Assembly: GCF_963691685.1 (NCBI RefSeq)
Contig: NZ_OY829290.1
Span: 3,807,501 to 3,871,500 of the forward strand
DNA: 64,000 nucleotides
Source: Thalassovita sp.
GTDB taxonomy: Bacteria > Pseudomonadota > Alphaproteobacteria > Rhodobacterales > Rhodobacteraceae
Reading direction: 5' to 3'
A model generated the notes under the pieces. It had not been told where the DNA came from and did no database searches. It was given only the letters and a program-made list of their open reading frames with translations. A program made the position numbers and the translations under genes. Shown here piece after piece: positions 25,312 to 33,751 of this stretch (positions within the stretch are counted from its first letter, which is position 1; each line of letters starts with the position of its first letter).

Positions 25312-25680
25312 CTAAGACATTTCGACATCAGGCCAAGCTCGAGCCAAATCGAGCGCAACTGCTAACTTAATTTGTGAACTGCGAGACAGGCCATGCACGT
25401 AGTTTTTCAGCTTGATATAGGCAAAATCCAGTTCGTCCGAATGACCAAAGCTGTGAGGCACCTCTACTTTCAGAACCGCTTCATCATCGATGAGTATCTC
25501 ATAGACATCCTCGCCTTGCTCCGGCACCCAGTGCAACAAGCTAACGGTTTTCAATTTTGGAAACTTGGCTTTGATCCTTGCGAAAAGCGCTCTACCGCGC
25601 CGGTCCTCGAAGAAAAAACGCTGACCCGCCTTCAAATCACGTCGATAGTCCTCTTCTGTAATACTTCCAATTAACTTCAT
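25312..25680 (-). CDS. Hypothetical protein, immunity-like
   Basis: 122 residues, acidic/basic mixed, soluble, no signal peptide. Features are EEDYRRDLKAGQRFFFEDRRG, LHWVPEQGEDVYEILIDDE and a C-terminal helical SSQIKLAVALDLARAW. I do not recognise the family. Small, cytosolic, low-G+C and next to DUF4926/DUF6883 genes, it resembles orphan immunity genes of contact-dependent or polymorphic toxins, but no toxin gene is present in the window. Confidence 0.65.
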   Translation of the reverse strand: MKLIGSITEEDYRRDLKAGQRFFFEDRRGRALFARIKAKFPKLKTVSLLHWVPEQGEDVYEILIDDEAVLKVEVPHSFGHSDELDFAYIKLKNYVHGLSRSSQIKLAVALDLARAWPDVEMS

Positions 25681-25988
25681 GACTCCCCATCTACTTAGTC
25701 AGCCTGAGCGACGTTGAAATCAGGCCTTCAAACGCGCGAACATCTCTCGTCACGGGCTTCTGAAAGACCGCCAGTGCCGAAGCAGTCAACAATTTGCGCG
25801 CCAACCAGCTCTTCTCGAGCCACATTATCCTCAACAGCTGGCCCAATGGCCCGAAGGCTGGAGAGCATAAAACATGTTGATCGCAACCTAGTTCCCCCCA
25901 CCGGGCGCAATCAAGAGCGGCGCAGGGCCAAACACCAACGCCGCCCCAATGGGACGGCGCTTGCATGTTACACTGATCGTTTACGGGA
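25681..25988. other. 308-base stretch with no supported gene
   Basis: Short open frames exist on both strands (for example minus 25691-25966) but none has a ribosome site or recognisable sequence. Possibly decayed remnant of the adjoining immunity-like cluster. Confidence 0.5.
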
Positions 25989-26117
25989 TCACACGTCGTA
26001 GACCGGGTGTTTCATCTGCGGGCCGTCACGGACTGGCAGTTCGCCCCCTGCGCTACAGGCGGACAGGGCCATGGACCCGGCGATCAATGCGGCGGCGGCT
26101 ACAATCTTCATCATCAT
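25989..26117 (-). CDS. Small lipoprotein
   Basis: 42 residues. It begins MMMKIVAAAALIAGSMALSA, then Cys21; the lipobox is Leu18-Ser-Ala-Cys21 after a short hydrophobic stretch, so it should be lipidated and exported. The mature part is only ~22 residues and ends KHPVYDV. AGGAGT lies five to nine bases before the first ATG. It is encoded 73 bases downstream of the ProC-like gene. Function unknown; short lipoproteins of this size include entericidin-like and outer-membrane tethering peptides. Confidence 0.7.
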   Translation of the reverse strand: MMMKIVAAAALIAGSMALSACSAGGELPVRDGPQMKHPVYDV

Positions 26118-26190
26118 CACTACTCCTGTTACTCGTTACCCAGTTTAAAACGGCAGGAATGAAGAAAAGGTATAGCGCCTTTGCCACGCC

Positions 26191-26967
26191 TCACAGGCTG
26201 CGCACCTTATCGGCTGCCGCTGTCAGGCCGGCTGAGATCAGATCGGCCAGAGGCGAGGCGCGCATCGCCTCCAGCCCTGCCGCTGTGGTGCCTGCATACT
26301 CCACCATGCCCTGCACATGCTCTGCCGCTGTTGGCCCCTCGGCCAGCATCTGACCGCTGGCCAGGAACAGCTGGCGGATCGCCTTGTCTGCCACCTCAGC
26401 CGGGATGCCCTGCGCAGTGGCGTGGTTGATCATTGCCTCGGCAAAGTAAGCGACAAACCCGGGCACCGGGCCGGTCATCGCGGTGAAATGATCCAGTAGC
26501 GGCTCCTCCGCGATCTCATCCGTTGCGCCGCAGGCCTCAAACAGCCGGGTCACATACTGACGGTCCAGCGCGTCGACAGCATCAGAGGCCACCCAGGGTG
26601 AGTAAGCCAGCCCCTGCCCCGCCGCCGGGCTGGACATGGCCCGCACAACGCGTACTGCCCCGGTCTGCGCCTGCAGGGCAGCCAGATCCACCCCCGCCAT
26701 GACCGAGATGACCAGCTTGCCCGACAGATCCAAGCTCATATCGGCAAACACGGCTGGTGGCAGGCAAAGCAGCACCATATCCGCGGCCGCAACCAGCTCG
26801 GCGTTCGATTGCGTTACACGCACCCCGTCGGCCCCGTCCGGCGCCACACCGCTGCGATTGGAAATCGTGACCTGCCAGCCACCCTGCGCCAGCACAGCCC
26901 GCAGCATTGCCGCGCCCAACATGCCGGATCCGCCGATAATACCAAGATGGGGGAGAGGGGTGGGCAT
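26191..26967 (-). CDS. Pyrroline-5-carboxylate reductase family protein (divergent)
   Basis: 258 residues. N-terminal Rossmann motif LGIIGGSGMLGAAMLRAVL, the VLLCLPPAVF strand, KLVISVMAGVDL, and a C-terminal VEYAGTTAAGLEAM helix that corresponds to the GGTT.AGL.A signature of ProC. The active-site segments differ from true ProC: MPNTPA is replaced by MSSPAAG, and the SGSGPAY motif by TGPVPGFVAY. It is therefore likely an NAD(P)H-dependent reductase of the P5CR superfamily whose substrate may not be pyrroline-5-carboxylate. It lies between rplW and rplB. Confidence 0.85.
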   Translation of the reverse strand: MPTPLPHLGIIGGSGMLGAAMLRAVLAQGGWQVTISNRSGVAPDGADGVRVTQSNAELVAAADMVLLCLPPAVFADMSLDLSGKLVISVMAGVDLAALQAQTGAVRVVRAMSSPAAGQGLAYSPWVASDAVDALDRQYVTRLFEACGATDEIAEEPLLDHFTAMTGPVPGFVAYFAEAMINHATAQGIPAEVADKAIRQLFLASGQMLAEGPTAAEHVQGMVEYAGTTAAGLEAMRASPLADLISAGLTAAADKVRSL

Positions 26968-27059
26968 CTAAGCCTCCTTCGAAAATTGCCGCGCCATCTG
27001 AGGCGCCTGCGCCTCTGAAGTCAACGCAAGGCGAGAGCCAACACCAACACCCAGGCAAC

Positions 27060-27089
27060 GAAAAAGGCCCCCGCTTGCGCGAGGGCCTT
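27060..27089 (-). terminator. Intrinsic terminator after rplW
   Basis: Minus strand AAGGCCCTCGC-loop-GCGGGGGCCTT with one G-U pair, then TTT. It is 24 bases after the rplW stop and splits the S10 operon. The same hairpin, nearly base for base, follows rpoC. Confidence 0.9.
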
Positions 27090-27113
27090 CTTTAGCTTTC
27101 AAAACCGTTCGAC

Positions 27114-27407
27114 TTACAGACCGGAGGTCACGTCGATGGTGTTGCCCTCTTCCAGGGTAACGTAAGCCTTTTTAACGTCTTTCCGCTTGCCCAGCTGGCC
27201 GCGGAAGCGCTTGGCTTTACCTTTGGTGATGGTGGTGTTGACGGCTTTGACCTTCACACCAAAGACAGCTTCAACAGCTTCTTTGATCTGGGGTTTGTTG
27301 CTGTCGATTGCCACTTCAAACACAACCGCACCGTTTTCCGACGCCATGGTCGCTTTTTCGGTGATGATCGGCTTGCGGATCACATCATAGAGTGCAGCTT
27401 TGGTCAT
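27114..27407 (-). CDS. rplW: 50S ribosomal protein L23
   Basis: 97 residues: YDVIRKPIITEKATM, VFEVAIDSNKPQIKEAVEAVFGVKV and KRFRGQLGKRKDVKKAYVTL. L23 is the docking site for trigger factor and SRP at the exit tunnel. Its start overlaps rplD by four bases. Confidence 0.98.
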   Translation of the reverse strand: MTKAALYDVIRKPIITEKATMASENGAVVFEVAIDSNKPQIKEAVEAVFGVKVKAVNTTITKGKAKRFRGQLGKRKDVKKAYVTLEEGNTIDVTSGL

Positions 27408-28021
27408 TTCAGGCGAGCCTCCAGAGCTTCGACACCTGCTTTGGTGATCACCAGGGTGTCACGCTTCAGGATGTCATAAACGTTGGCGCCCATCGTCGGC
27501 AGGATGTCCAGACCGTCGATGTTGCGTGCCGCTACTGCGAAGGCTTCGTTGACAGCTGCGCCGTCAATGATCAGTGCGCGCTTCCAGCCCAGATCTTTGA
27601 CCTGTTTTGCCAGAGCAGCAGTTTTGCCTTCGGACTCGGCGGATTCGATCACAACCAGCTCACCTGCTTTGGCTTTCGCCGAGAGAGCGTGCTTCAGACC
27701 AAGTTTACGGAACTTCTTGGTCAGGTCGTGGCCGTGGCTACGCGGGGTCGGGCCCTTGTAGATACCACCTTTGCGGAAGATCGGCGCGTTGCGATCGCCG
27801 TGACGTGCACCACCGGTGCCCTTCTGGCGATAGATCTTCTTGGTCGAGTAGCTGGTTTCCGAGCGGGTCTTTACCTTGTGGGTACCGGCCTGCGCGTTGT
27901 TGCGCTGCCAGCGAACCACACGGTGCAGGATGTCCGCACGCGGCTCCAGACCGAACAGGTCTTCGGACAGTTCTACGGAACCGGCCTTGCCACCGTCGAG
28001 TTTGATCACATCAAGTTTCAT
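27404..28021 (-). CDS. rplD: 50S ribosomal protein L4
   Basis: 205 residues: AGTHKVKTRSETSYSTKKIY, QKGTGGARHGDRNAPIFRKGG and a C-terminal LVITKAGVEALEARL. L4 lines the exit tunnel; in gamma-proteobacteria it also represses the S10 operon. It overlaps rplC and rplW by four bases each. Confidence 0.98.
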   Translation of the reverse strand: MKLDVIKLDGGKAGSVELSEDLFGLEPRADILHRVVRWQRNNAQAGTHKVKTRSETSYSTKKIYRQKGTGGARHGDRNAPIFRKGGIYKGPTPRSHGHDLTKKFRKLGLKHALSAKAKAGELVVIESAESEGKTAALAKQVKDLGWKRALIIDGAAVNEAFAVAARNIDGLDILPTMGANVYDILKRDTLVITKAGVEALEARLK

Positions 28022-28743
28022 GCTTCACCCCCTTCGGCAGGTGCTTCTTCCGCCGGAGCTTCAGCAGCTGCGGTTTTCAGAGCCGCCGGGAACGGTACGT
28101 TTTCAGGCAGAGCCTTTTTCACGGCGTCCTTAACGGTGACCCAGCCACCTTTGGAACCGGGAACGGCACCTTTAACCATGATCAGGCCACGGTCGGCGTC
28201 AGTTTTGACGACTTCCAGGTTCTGAGTGGTCACACGAACGGCACCCATGTGGCCGGCCATTTTCTTGCCTTTGAAAACCTTACCGGGATCCTGACACTGA
28301 CCAGTCGAACCGTGCGAACGGTGCGAGATCGATACACCGTGCGATGCACGCAGACCGCCGAAGTTGTGACGCTTCATAGCACCGGCAAAACCTTTACCGA
28401 TCGAAGTGCCTGCAACATCCACTTTCTGACCTTCAACGTAGTGCTCAGCCGAGATTTCGGCGCCCACTTCGATCAGGTTTTCTGCGGAAACGCGGAATTC
28501 AGCCAGTTTACGCTTGGGCGCAACATTGGCCTTGGCGAAGTGACCGCGCATGGCCTGGCTGGTGCGTTTGGCTTTTGCCGAACCGGCGCCCAGCTGAACG
28601 GCGGTGTAACCGTCACGTTCGTCGGTACGCTGGTCAACGACTTGCAGGTTTTCCAGTTGAAGAACGGTCACAGGGATCTGCTTGCCGTCTTCCATGAACA
28701 GGCGGGTCATGCCCACCTTCTTAGCGATAACACCAGAGCGCAT
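28018..28743 (-). CDS. rplC: 50S ribosomal protein L3
   Basis: 241 residues: MRSGVIAKKVGMTRLF, FAGAMKRHNFGGLRASHGVS and GHRSHGSTGQ-like HRSHGSTGQCQDPGKVFKGKKM. The C-terminal ~25 residues are an Ala/Glu/Pro-rich extension (AAAEAPAEEAPAEGG) typical of alphaproteobacterial L3. Confidence 0.98.
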   Translation of the reverse strand: MRSGVIAKKVGMTRLFMEDGKQIPVTVLQLENLQVVDQRTDERDGYTAVQLGAGSAKAKRTSQAMRGHFAKANVAPKRKLAEFRVSAENLIEVGAEISAEHYVEGQKVDVAGTSIGKGFAGAMKRHNFGGLRASHGVSISHRSHGSTGQCQDPGKVFKGKKMAGHMGAVRVTTQNLEVVKTDADRGLIMVKGAVPGSKGGWVTVKDAVKKALPENVPFPAALKTAAAEAPAEEAPAEGGEA

Positions 28744-28758
28744 TACAATACCCTCCGA

Positions 28759-29073
28759 TTACGCTTGCAGCTTGATCTCGACGTCCACACCAGCGGCGAG
28801 GTCGAGCTTCATCAGCGCGTCAACGGTCTGGGGGGTCGGATCAACGATGTCGAGCATACGCTTGTGCGTACGGATCTCGAACTGGTCGCGGGATTTCTTG
28901 TCGATGTGAGGGCCACGCAGAACGGTGAACTTCTCAATCTTGTTCGGCAGCGGGATCGGGCCACGAACCTGAGCGCCGGTGCGCTTGGCAGTGTTTACGA
29001 TTTCCTGGGTGCTGGCATCCAGCACGCGGTAATCAAATGCCTTCAGCCGAATGCGAATGTTTTGACTTTGCAT
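28759..29073 (-). CDS. rpsJ: 30S ribosomal protein S10 (NusE)
   Basis: 104 residues: QSQNIRIRLKAFDYRVLDAS, TGAQVRGPIPLPNKIEKFTV and RTHKRMLDIVDPTPQTVDAL. Besides its 30S role it pairs with NusB/NusG in antitermination. It is first in rpsJ-rplC-rplD-rplW. Confidence 0.98.
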   Translation of the reverse strand: MQSQNIRIRLKAFDYRVLDASTQEIVNTAKRTGAQVRGPIPLPNKIEKFTVLRGPHIDKKSRDQFEIRTHKRMLDIVDPTPQTVDALMKLDLAAGVDVEIKLQA

Positions 29074-29143
29074 TTCGTCAGCCTTTTTTTAGGCGTTGGA
29101 GTTGAGAGGAGGGTCAGCGACCATCGCAGATCCTCATCGAACC

Positions 29144-29166
29144 CAAAAGGCGGGAATCACCCCGCC
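29144..29166 (-). promoter_or_regulatory. Terminator-like hairpin in the rpsJ leader
   Basis: Minus strand GGCGGG-GTGATT-CCCGCC followed by TTTT, about 40 bases after the probable transcription start and 75 before rpsJ. It resembles a weak intrinsic terminator, so it might attenuate the S10 unit. Confidence 0.45.
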
Positions 29167-29191
29167 TCCATCTGCATACACAGACCCGCGC

Positions 29192-29220
29192 GTCCTACAG
29201 CGGGAATGCCTGTCTGGCAA
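29192..29220 (-). promoter_or_regulatory. Promoter of rpsJ-rplC-rplD-rplW
   Basis: Minus-strand TTGCCA (29220-29215), 17 bases, TAGGAC (29197-29192). The tuf terminator lies upstream, so a promoter is needed in this gap; this is the best match. Confidence 0.5.
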
Positions 29221-29293
29221 GGGGTTTTGAACGGTTCGACCGGAAATGTGTCACTGTCGGTTACTTACTCTGCCCAGACGCCCCGCGTTCGGG

Positions 29294-29352
29294 CCGCGCC
29301 CGACCGTCCCGGAGGGCGGGCGCGACTATGTCGCCCCCGGTGCTATCGCACC
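29294..29352. repeat. Cluster of extragenic palindromes between tuf and rpsJ
   Basis: Three stems in a row: CGCGCCCG...CGGGCGCG (29295-29324), GCGAC-TAT-GTCGC (29322-29334) and GGTGC-TATC-GCACC (29339-29352). The last is close to GGGTGC-AATC-GCACCC before pheT. No gene is seen in 29221-29443. Confidence 0.4.
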
Positions 29353-29443
29353 CTGCGGCCTCAAAATCTCCCCCGGAGCTTTTGCAAGACGGCATACGGC
29401 CCACGGTCGGACACAACCCGCGAGGGCATCTCATTGACACGCA

Positions 29444-29472
29444 AAAAGGGCGCCCCGAGGGGCGCCCTTTTC
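29444..29472 (-). terminator. Intrinsic terminator of the str operon
   Basis: Minus strand AAAAGGGCGCCCC-TC-GGGGCGCCCTTTT plus T, a perfect 13-bp pairing 22 bases after the tuf stop. Confidence 0.95.
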
Positions 29473-29493
29473 GTAGATCAAATCGTCGAGTGA

Positions 29494-30669
29494 TTACTCG
29501 ATGATTTTGGAAACAACACCGGAACCAACGGTGCGGCCGCCTTCACGGATGGCGAAGCGCAGGCCTTCTTCCATCGCGATCGGGGCGATCAGCTCAGCCG
29601 ACAGTTTCAGGTTGTCGCCAGGCATTACCATCTCGGTGCCCTCGGGCAGGATGCAGGTGCCGGTCACGTCGGTGGTCCGGAAGTAGAACTGCGGACGGTA
29701 GTTCGCGAAGAACGGGGTGTGACGGCCGCCTTCTTCCTTGGTCAGGATGTAGACCTCGGCTTCGAACTTGGTGTGCGGGTTCACCGAACCCGGGGCACAC
29801 AGAACCTGGCCACGCTCAACCGAGTCACGGTCAACGCCACGCAGCAGGGCGCCGATGTTGTCGCCAGCTTCACCGCGGTCCAGCAGCTTGCGGAACATTT
29901 CAACACCGGTACAGGTGGTTTTGGTGGTGTCTTTGATGCCAACGATTTCGATCTCGTCGCCAACATTGATCACGCCACGCTCAACACGGCCGGTTACAAC
30001 GGTACCACGACCCGAGATCGAGAACACGTCTTCGATCGGCATCAGGAACGGCATGTCAACGGCACGCTCAGGCTGCGGGATGTACTCATCAACAGCTGCC
30101 ATCAGCTCTTTGATTTTCTCTTCGCCGATTTCAGGCTTGTTGCCTTCCATCGCCGCCAGAGCCGAACCTGCGATGATCGGAATATCATCACCCGGGTAGT
30201 CGTACTCGGACAGCAGCTCGCGGACTTCCATTTCCACCAGCTCCAGCAGCTCTTCGTCGTCTACCTGGTCAACTTTGTTCAGGAAAACAACCATCTTCGG
30301 GATGCCAACCTGGCGGCCCAGCAGGATGTGCTCACGGGTCTGCGGCATCGGGCCGTCAGCTGCGTTCACAACCAGGATCGCGCCGTCCATCTGGGCAGCA
30401 CCGGTGATCATGTTTTTCACGTAGTCAGCGTGACCGGGGCAGTCAACGTGCGCGTAGTGACGGTTCTCGGTCTCATACTCAACGTGTGCGGTCGAGATGG
30501 TGATGCCGCGGGCTTTCTCTTCAGGCGCGCCGTCGATCTGGTCGTATGCCTGGAAGTCACCGAAGTATTTGGTGATTGCTGCGGTCAGCGTGGTCTTGCC
30601 GTGGTCAACGTGGCCGATGGTGCCGATGTTAACGTGCGGTTTGGAACGCTCAAACTTTTCCTTTGCCAT
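29494..30669 (-). CDS. tuf: Elongation factor Tu
   Basis: 391 residues. G1 GHVDHGKTT, the switch region ARGITIST, G3 DCPGHADYV and G4 NKVDQVDD are intact, with domains II/III ending GGRTVGSGVVSKIIE. It delivers aminoacyl-tRNA to the ribosome. ATG 30669 has AAGGAG upstream; an open frame runs 95 codons further through the intergenic region but is not coding. It is last of rpsL-rpsG-fusA-tuf. A second tuf copy, common in this group, cannot be excluded. Confidence 0.98.
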   Translation of the reverse strand: MAKEKFERSKPHVNIGTIGHVDHGKTTLTAAITKYFGDFQAYDQIDGAPEEKARGITISTAHVEYETENRHYAHVDCPGHADYVKNMITGAAQMDGAILVVNAADGPMPQTREHILLGRQVGIPKMVVFLNKVDQVDDEELLELVEMEVRELLSEYDYPGDDIPIIAGSALAAMEGNKPEIGEEKIKELMAAVDEYIPQPERAVDMPFLMPIEDVFSISGRGTVVTGRVERGVINVGDEIEIVGIKDTTKTTCTGVEMFRKLLDRGEAGDNIGALLRGVDRDSVERGQVLCAPGSVNPHTKFEAEVYILTKEEGGRHTPFFANYRPQFYFRTTDVTGTCILPEGTEMVMPGDNLKLSAELIAPIAMEEGLRFAIREGGRTVGSGVVSKIIE

Positions 30670-30757
30670 GATGGCCTCCTTAGTCTGAATGAAGGGCTGA
30701 TCTGCCAGCCCCCAAGTCTGGAAAGGGGGGACCGAACGGGCCGGTCCCCCAAATCGC

Positions 30758-32875
30758 TTAGGCGTATTTCGCCTGGATTTCTTCACTGATGTTCTGCGGC
30801 ACCGGATCGTAGTGCGAGAACTGCATGGTGAACTGGGCGCGGCCCGACGACATCGAACGCAGGGTGTTGATGTAGCCGAACATGTTGGCCAGCGGAACGT
30901 TCGCGTCGATCGCGATTGCGTTGCCGCGCGGCTCCTGACCAGATACCTGGCCACGACGCGAGGTCAGGTCACCAATGATACCGCCGGTGTATTCTTCCGG
31001 GGTGATCACTTCGACCTTCATGATCGGTTCCAGCAGCTTAGCGCCTGCCTTCTTCATGCCTTCGCGCATACCTGCACGTGCAGCAATTTCAAAGGCCAGA
31101 ACCGAGGAGTCCACATCGTGGTATGCACCGTCGATCAGGGCAACCTTGAAGTCGATCACGGGGAAGCCAGCCAGAGGGCCGCTGTCCATGACGGACTGGA
31201 TGCCTTTTTCAACACCGGGGATGTATTCCTTCGGCACTGCACCACCAACGATCTTGGACTCGAAGGAGTAACCTTCGCCCGCCTCGGTGGGGGTGATGAC
31301 CAGCTTAACGCGACCGAACTGACCCGAACCACCCGACTGTTTCTTGTGGGTGTAGTCAACTTCGGCTTCGTGGCTGATGGTCTCACGGTAAGCAACCTGA
31401 GGTGCACCGATGTTCGCTTCAACCTTGAATTCACGCTTCAGACGATCAACCAGAATGTCGAGGTGAAGTTCGCCCATGCCTTTCATGATGGTCTGGCCCG
31501 ATTCCAGGTCAGTTTCCACACGGAAGGAGGGGTCTTCAGCGGCCAGACGGGCCAGACCCTGCGACATCTTCTCCTGGTCACCCTTGGTTTTGGGCTCAAC
31601 GGCGATTTCGATCACCGGATCAGGGAAGGTCATGGTTTCCAGAACAACCGGCTCTTTGGCGTCGCAGAGGGTGTCACCGGTGGTGGTGTCTTTCAGACCC
31701 GCCAGCGCGATGATGTCGCCTGCAAATGCCTCTTCGATCTCGTCACGCTTGATCGAGTGCATCATCATCATACGACCAACGCGCTCTTTCTTGCCTTTGG
31801 TCGAGTTCAGGATGCTGTCGCCCTTGTTCAGAACGCCCGAGTAGATACGGGTGAAGGTCAGCGAGCCAACGAAGGGGTCGTTCATGATTTTGAACGCCAG
31901 ACCCGAGAACGCCATGTCGTCGTCTGCACGACGGGCAATGTTACGCTCTTCGGTTTCGTCACCCGGTGCGAAGCCCATGTAATCAACAACGTCCAGCGGG
32001 CTGGGCAGATAGTCGATCACGGCGTTCAGCAGCGGCTGTACACCTTTGTTTTTGAACGCCGAACCGCCAAGAACAGGAACGAAGTCCAGGGCCAGGGTAC
32101 CTTTGCGAAGCAGCTCACGCAGCTTCTCAACCGAAGGCTCTTCGCCTTCCAGGTATTCCATCATGGCTTCTTCGTCTTGCTCAACGGCCGCTTCGACCAT
32201 CTTTTCGCGCCACTCAGCAGCCAGGTCCTGCAGGCTCTCACGGATCGGTGCTTTGACCCAGGAAGCGCCCAGGTCTTCACCCTGCCACAGCCACTCTTCC
32301 ATGGTCACCAGGTCAACCAGGCCTTCCAGCTCGGTTTCGGCGCCGATCGGGAAAGCAACCGGTACAGCGCGTGCGCCGGTACGGTCTTCGATCATGCGAA
32401 CGCAGTTGAAGAAGTCTGCGCCGATCTTGTCCATTTTGTTGACGAAAACCATCCGCGGAACCTTGTAGCGGTCAGCCTGACGCCACACGGTTTCGGTCTG
32501 GGGTTCAACACCAGCGTTTGCGTCCAGAACACAGACAGCACCATCGAGAACCGCCAGCGAACGCTCAACTTCAATGGTGAAGTCAACGTGGCCGGGGGTG
32601 TCGATGATGTTCAGACGGTGCTTCGGAGTCTGAGCGGTTTGACCATCTTCGGTGCGTTCCCAGAAAGTAGTGGTCGCAGCCGAGGTGATGGTGATCCCGC
32701 GCTCTTGTTCCTGTTCCATCCAGTCCATGGTGGCCGCACCATCGTGCACCTCACCGATGTTATGTTCTTTACCGGTGTAGTACAGGATGCGCTCCGAGCA
32801 GGTGGTTTTACCTGCATCGATGTGCGCCATGATACCGAAGTTACGGTATAGTTCGAGCGGATATTCGCGTGCCAT
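30758..32875 (-). CDS. fusA: Elongation factor G
   Basis: 705 residues. It begins MAREYPLELYRNFGIMAHID, with G1 AHIDAGKTT, switch RGITITSAATT, G3 DTPGHVDF and G4 VNKMDKIGAD. Domain IV has the SGGSGQFGRV loop that enters the decoding site. It catalyses translocation and, with RRF, recycling. 88 bases upstream of tuf and 21 bases after rpsG. Confidence 0.98.
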   Translation of the reverse strand: MAREYPLELYRNFGIMAHIDAGKTTCSERILYYTGKEHNIGEVHDGAATMDWMEQEQERGITITSAATTTFWERTEDGQTAQTPKHRLNIIDTPGHVDFTIEVERSLAVLDGAVCVLDANAGVEPQTETVWRQADRYKVPRMVFVNKMDKIGADFFNCVRMIEDRTGARAVPVAFPIGAETELEGLVDLVTMEEWLWQGEDLGASWVKAPIRESLQDLAAEWREKMVEAAVEQDEEAMMEYLEGEEPSVEKLRELLRKGTLALDFVPVLGGSAFKNKGVQPLLNAVIDYLPSPLDVVDYMGFAPGDETEERNIARRADDDMAFSGLAFKIMNDPFVGSLTFTRIYSGVLNKGDSILNSTKGKKERVGRMMMMHSIKRDEIEEAFAGDIIALAGLKDTTTGDTLCDAKEPVVLETMTFPDPVIEIAVEPKTKGDQEKMSQGLARLAAEDPSFRVETDLESGQTIMKGMGELHLDILVDRLKREFKVEANIGAPQVAYRETISHEAEVDYTHKKQSGGSGQFGRVKLVITPTEAGEGYSFESKIVGGAVPKEYIPGVEKGIQSVMDSGPLAGFPVIDFKVALIDGAYHDVDSSVLAFEIAARAGMREGMKKAGAKLLEPIMKVEVITPEEYTGGIIGDLTSRRGQVSGQEPRGNAIAIDANVPLANMFGYINTLRSMSSGRAQFTMQFSHYDPVPQNISEEIQAKYA

Positions 32876-32896
32876 TGGTCTAATGCCCCTATGGAA

Positions 32897-33367
32897 TTAC
32901 CAGCGGTAATGGCTGAACGCTTTGTTCGCGTCTGCCATCTTGTGAGTATCTTCGCGCTTCTTAACAGCGGCACCACGGGATTGCACAGCATCCAGCAGTT
33001 CGCCGGCGAGACGCTCTTCCATGGTGTTTTCGTTGCGCGAACGCGAGGCCGAGATCAACCAGCGGATGGCCAGTGCTTCACGGCGCTCAGGGCGCACTTC
33101 GACAGGAACCTGGTAGGTGGCACCACCAACACGACGCGAGCGAACCTCAACGGCGGGTTTGATGTTGTCCAGTGCTTCGTGGAACACTTCGACGGGGGCG
33201 CGTTTGATCTTACCTTCAACGCGGTCCAGCGCGTTGTAGACGATCTTTTCCGCAACCGACTTCTTACCGTCGATCATCAGGTTGTTCATGAACTTGGTCA
33301 GTACGCGGTCGCCATATTTGGCGTCGGGCAGTACTTCGCGCTTTTCTGCAGCGTGACGACGAGACAT
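32897..33367 (-). CDS. rpsG: 30S ribosomal protein S7
   Basis: 156 residues: MSRRHAAEKREVLPDAKYGD, KFMNNLMIDGKKSVAEKIVY and a C-terminal KKREDTHKMADANKAFSHYRW. S7 nucleates the 30S head; in E. coli it represses the str operon. 12 bases after rpsL. Confidence 0.98.
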   Translation of the reverse strand: MSRRHAAEKREVLPDAKYGDRVLTKFMNNLMIDGKKSVAEKIVYNALDRVEGKIKRAPVEVFHEALDNIKPAVEVRSRRVGGATYQVPVEVRPERREALAIRWLISASRSRNENTMEERLAGELLDAVQSRGAAVKKREDTHKMADANKAFSHYRW

Positions 33368-33379
33368 TCTTCGATCTCC

Positions 33380-33751
33380 TTACTTCGGACGCTTGGCGCC
33401 GTATTTCGAACGACGTTGCTTACGGTCTTTAACGCCCTGGGTATCCAGAACACCGCGCAGGATGTGGTAACGCACACCGGGAAGGTCTTTTACACGACCG
33501 CCACGGATCAGAACCACCGAGTGCTCCTGAAGGTTGTGGCTTTCACCCGGGATGTAGGAAATCACTTCGAAGCCGTTGGTCAGGCGAACCTTCGCAACTT
33601 TACGCATCGCCGAGTTCGGCTTCTTCGGAGTGGTGGTGTAGACGCGGGTGCAGACGCCGCGTTTCTGCGGGCACTGCTCCAGGTGCATCGATTTGGAGCG
33701 TTTGACTTTAGGCTGACGCGGCTTGCGGATCAGCTGTTGGATCGTTGGCAT
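33380..33751 (-). CDS. rpsL: 30S ribosomal protein S12
   Basis: 123 residues: MPTIQQLIRKPRQPKVKRSK, the decoding loop TTTPKKPNSAMRKVAKVRL and the second loop GGRVKDLPGVRYH. Both Lys residues whose change gives streptomycin resistance are the sensitive-type Lys. First gene of the str operon. Confidence 0.98.
   Translation of the reverse strand: MPTIQQLIRKPRQPKVKRSKSMHLEQCPQKRGVCTRVYTTTPKKPNSAMRKVAKVRLTNGFEVISYIPGESHNLQEHSVVLIRGGRVKDLPGVRYHILRGVLDTQGVKDRKQRRSKYGAKRPK

Noticed and set aside
25691..25966. Minus-strand 91-codon frame between the immunity-like gene and the lipoprotein
   Set aside because: Begins with a Trp/Cys-rich nonsense-like segment, no ribosome site, and no similarity to a family I know.
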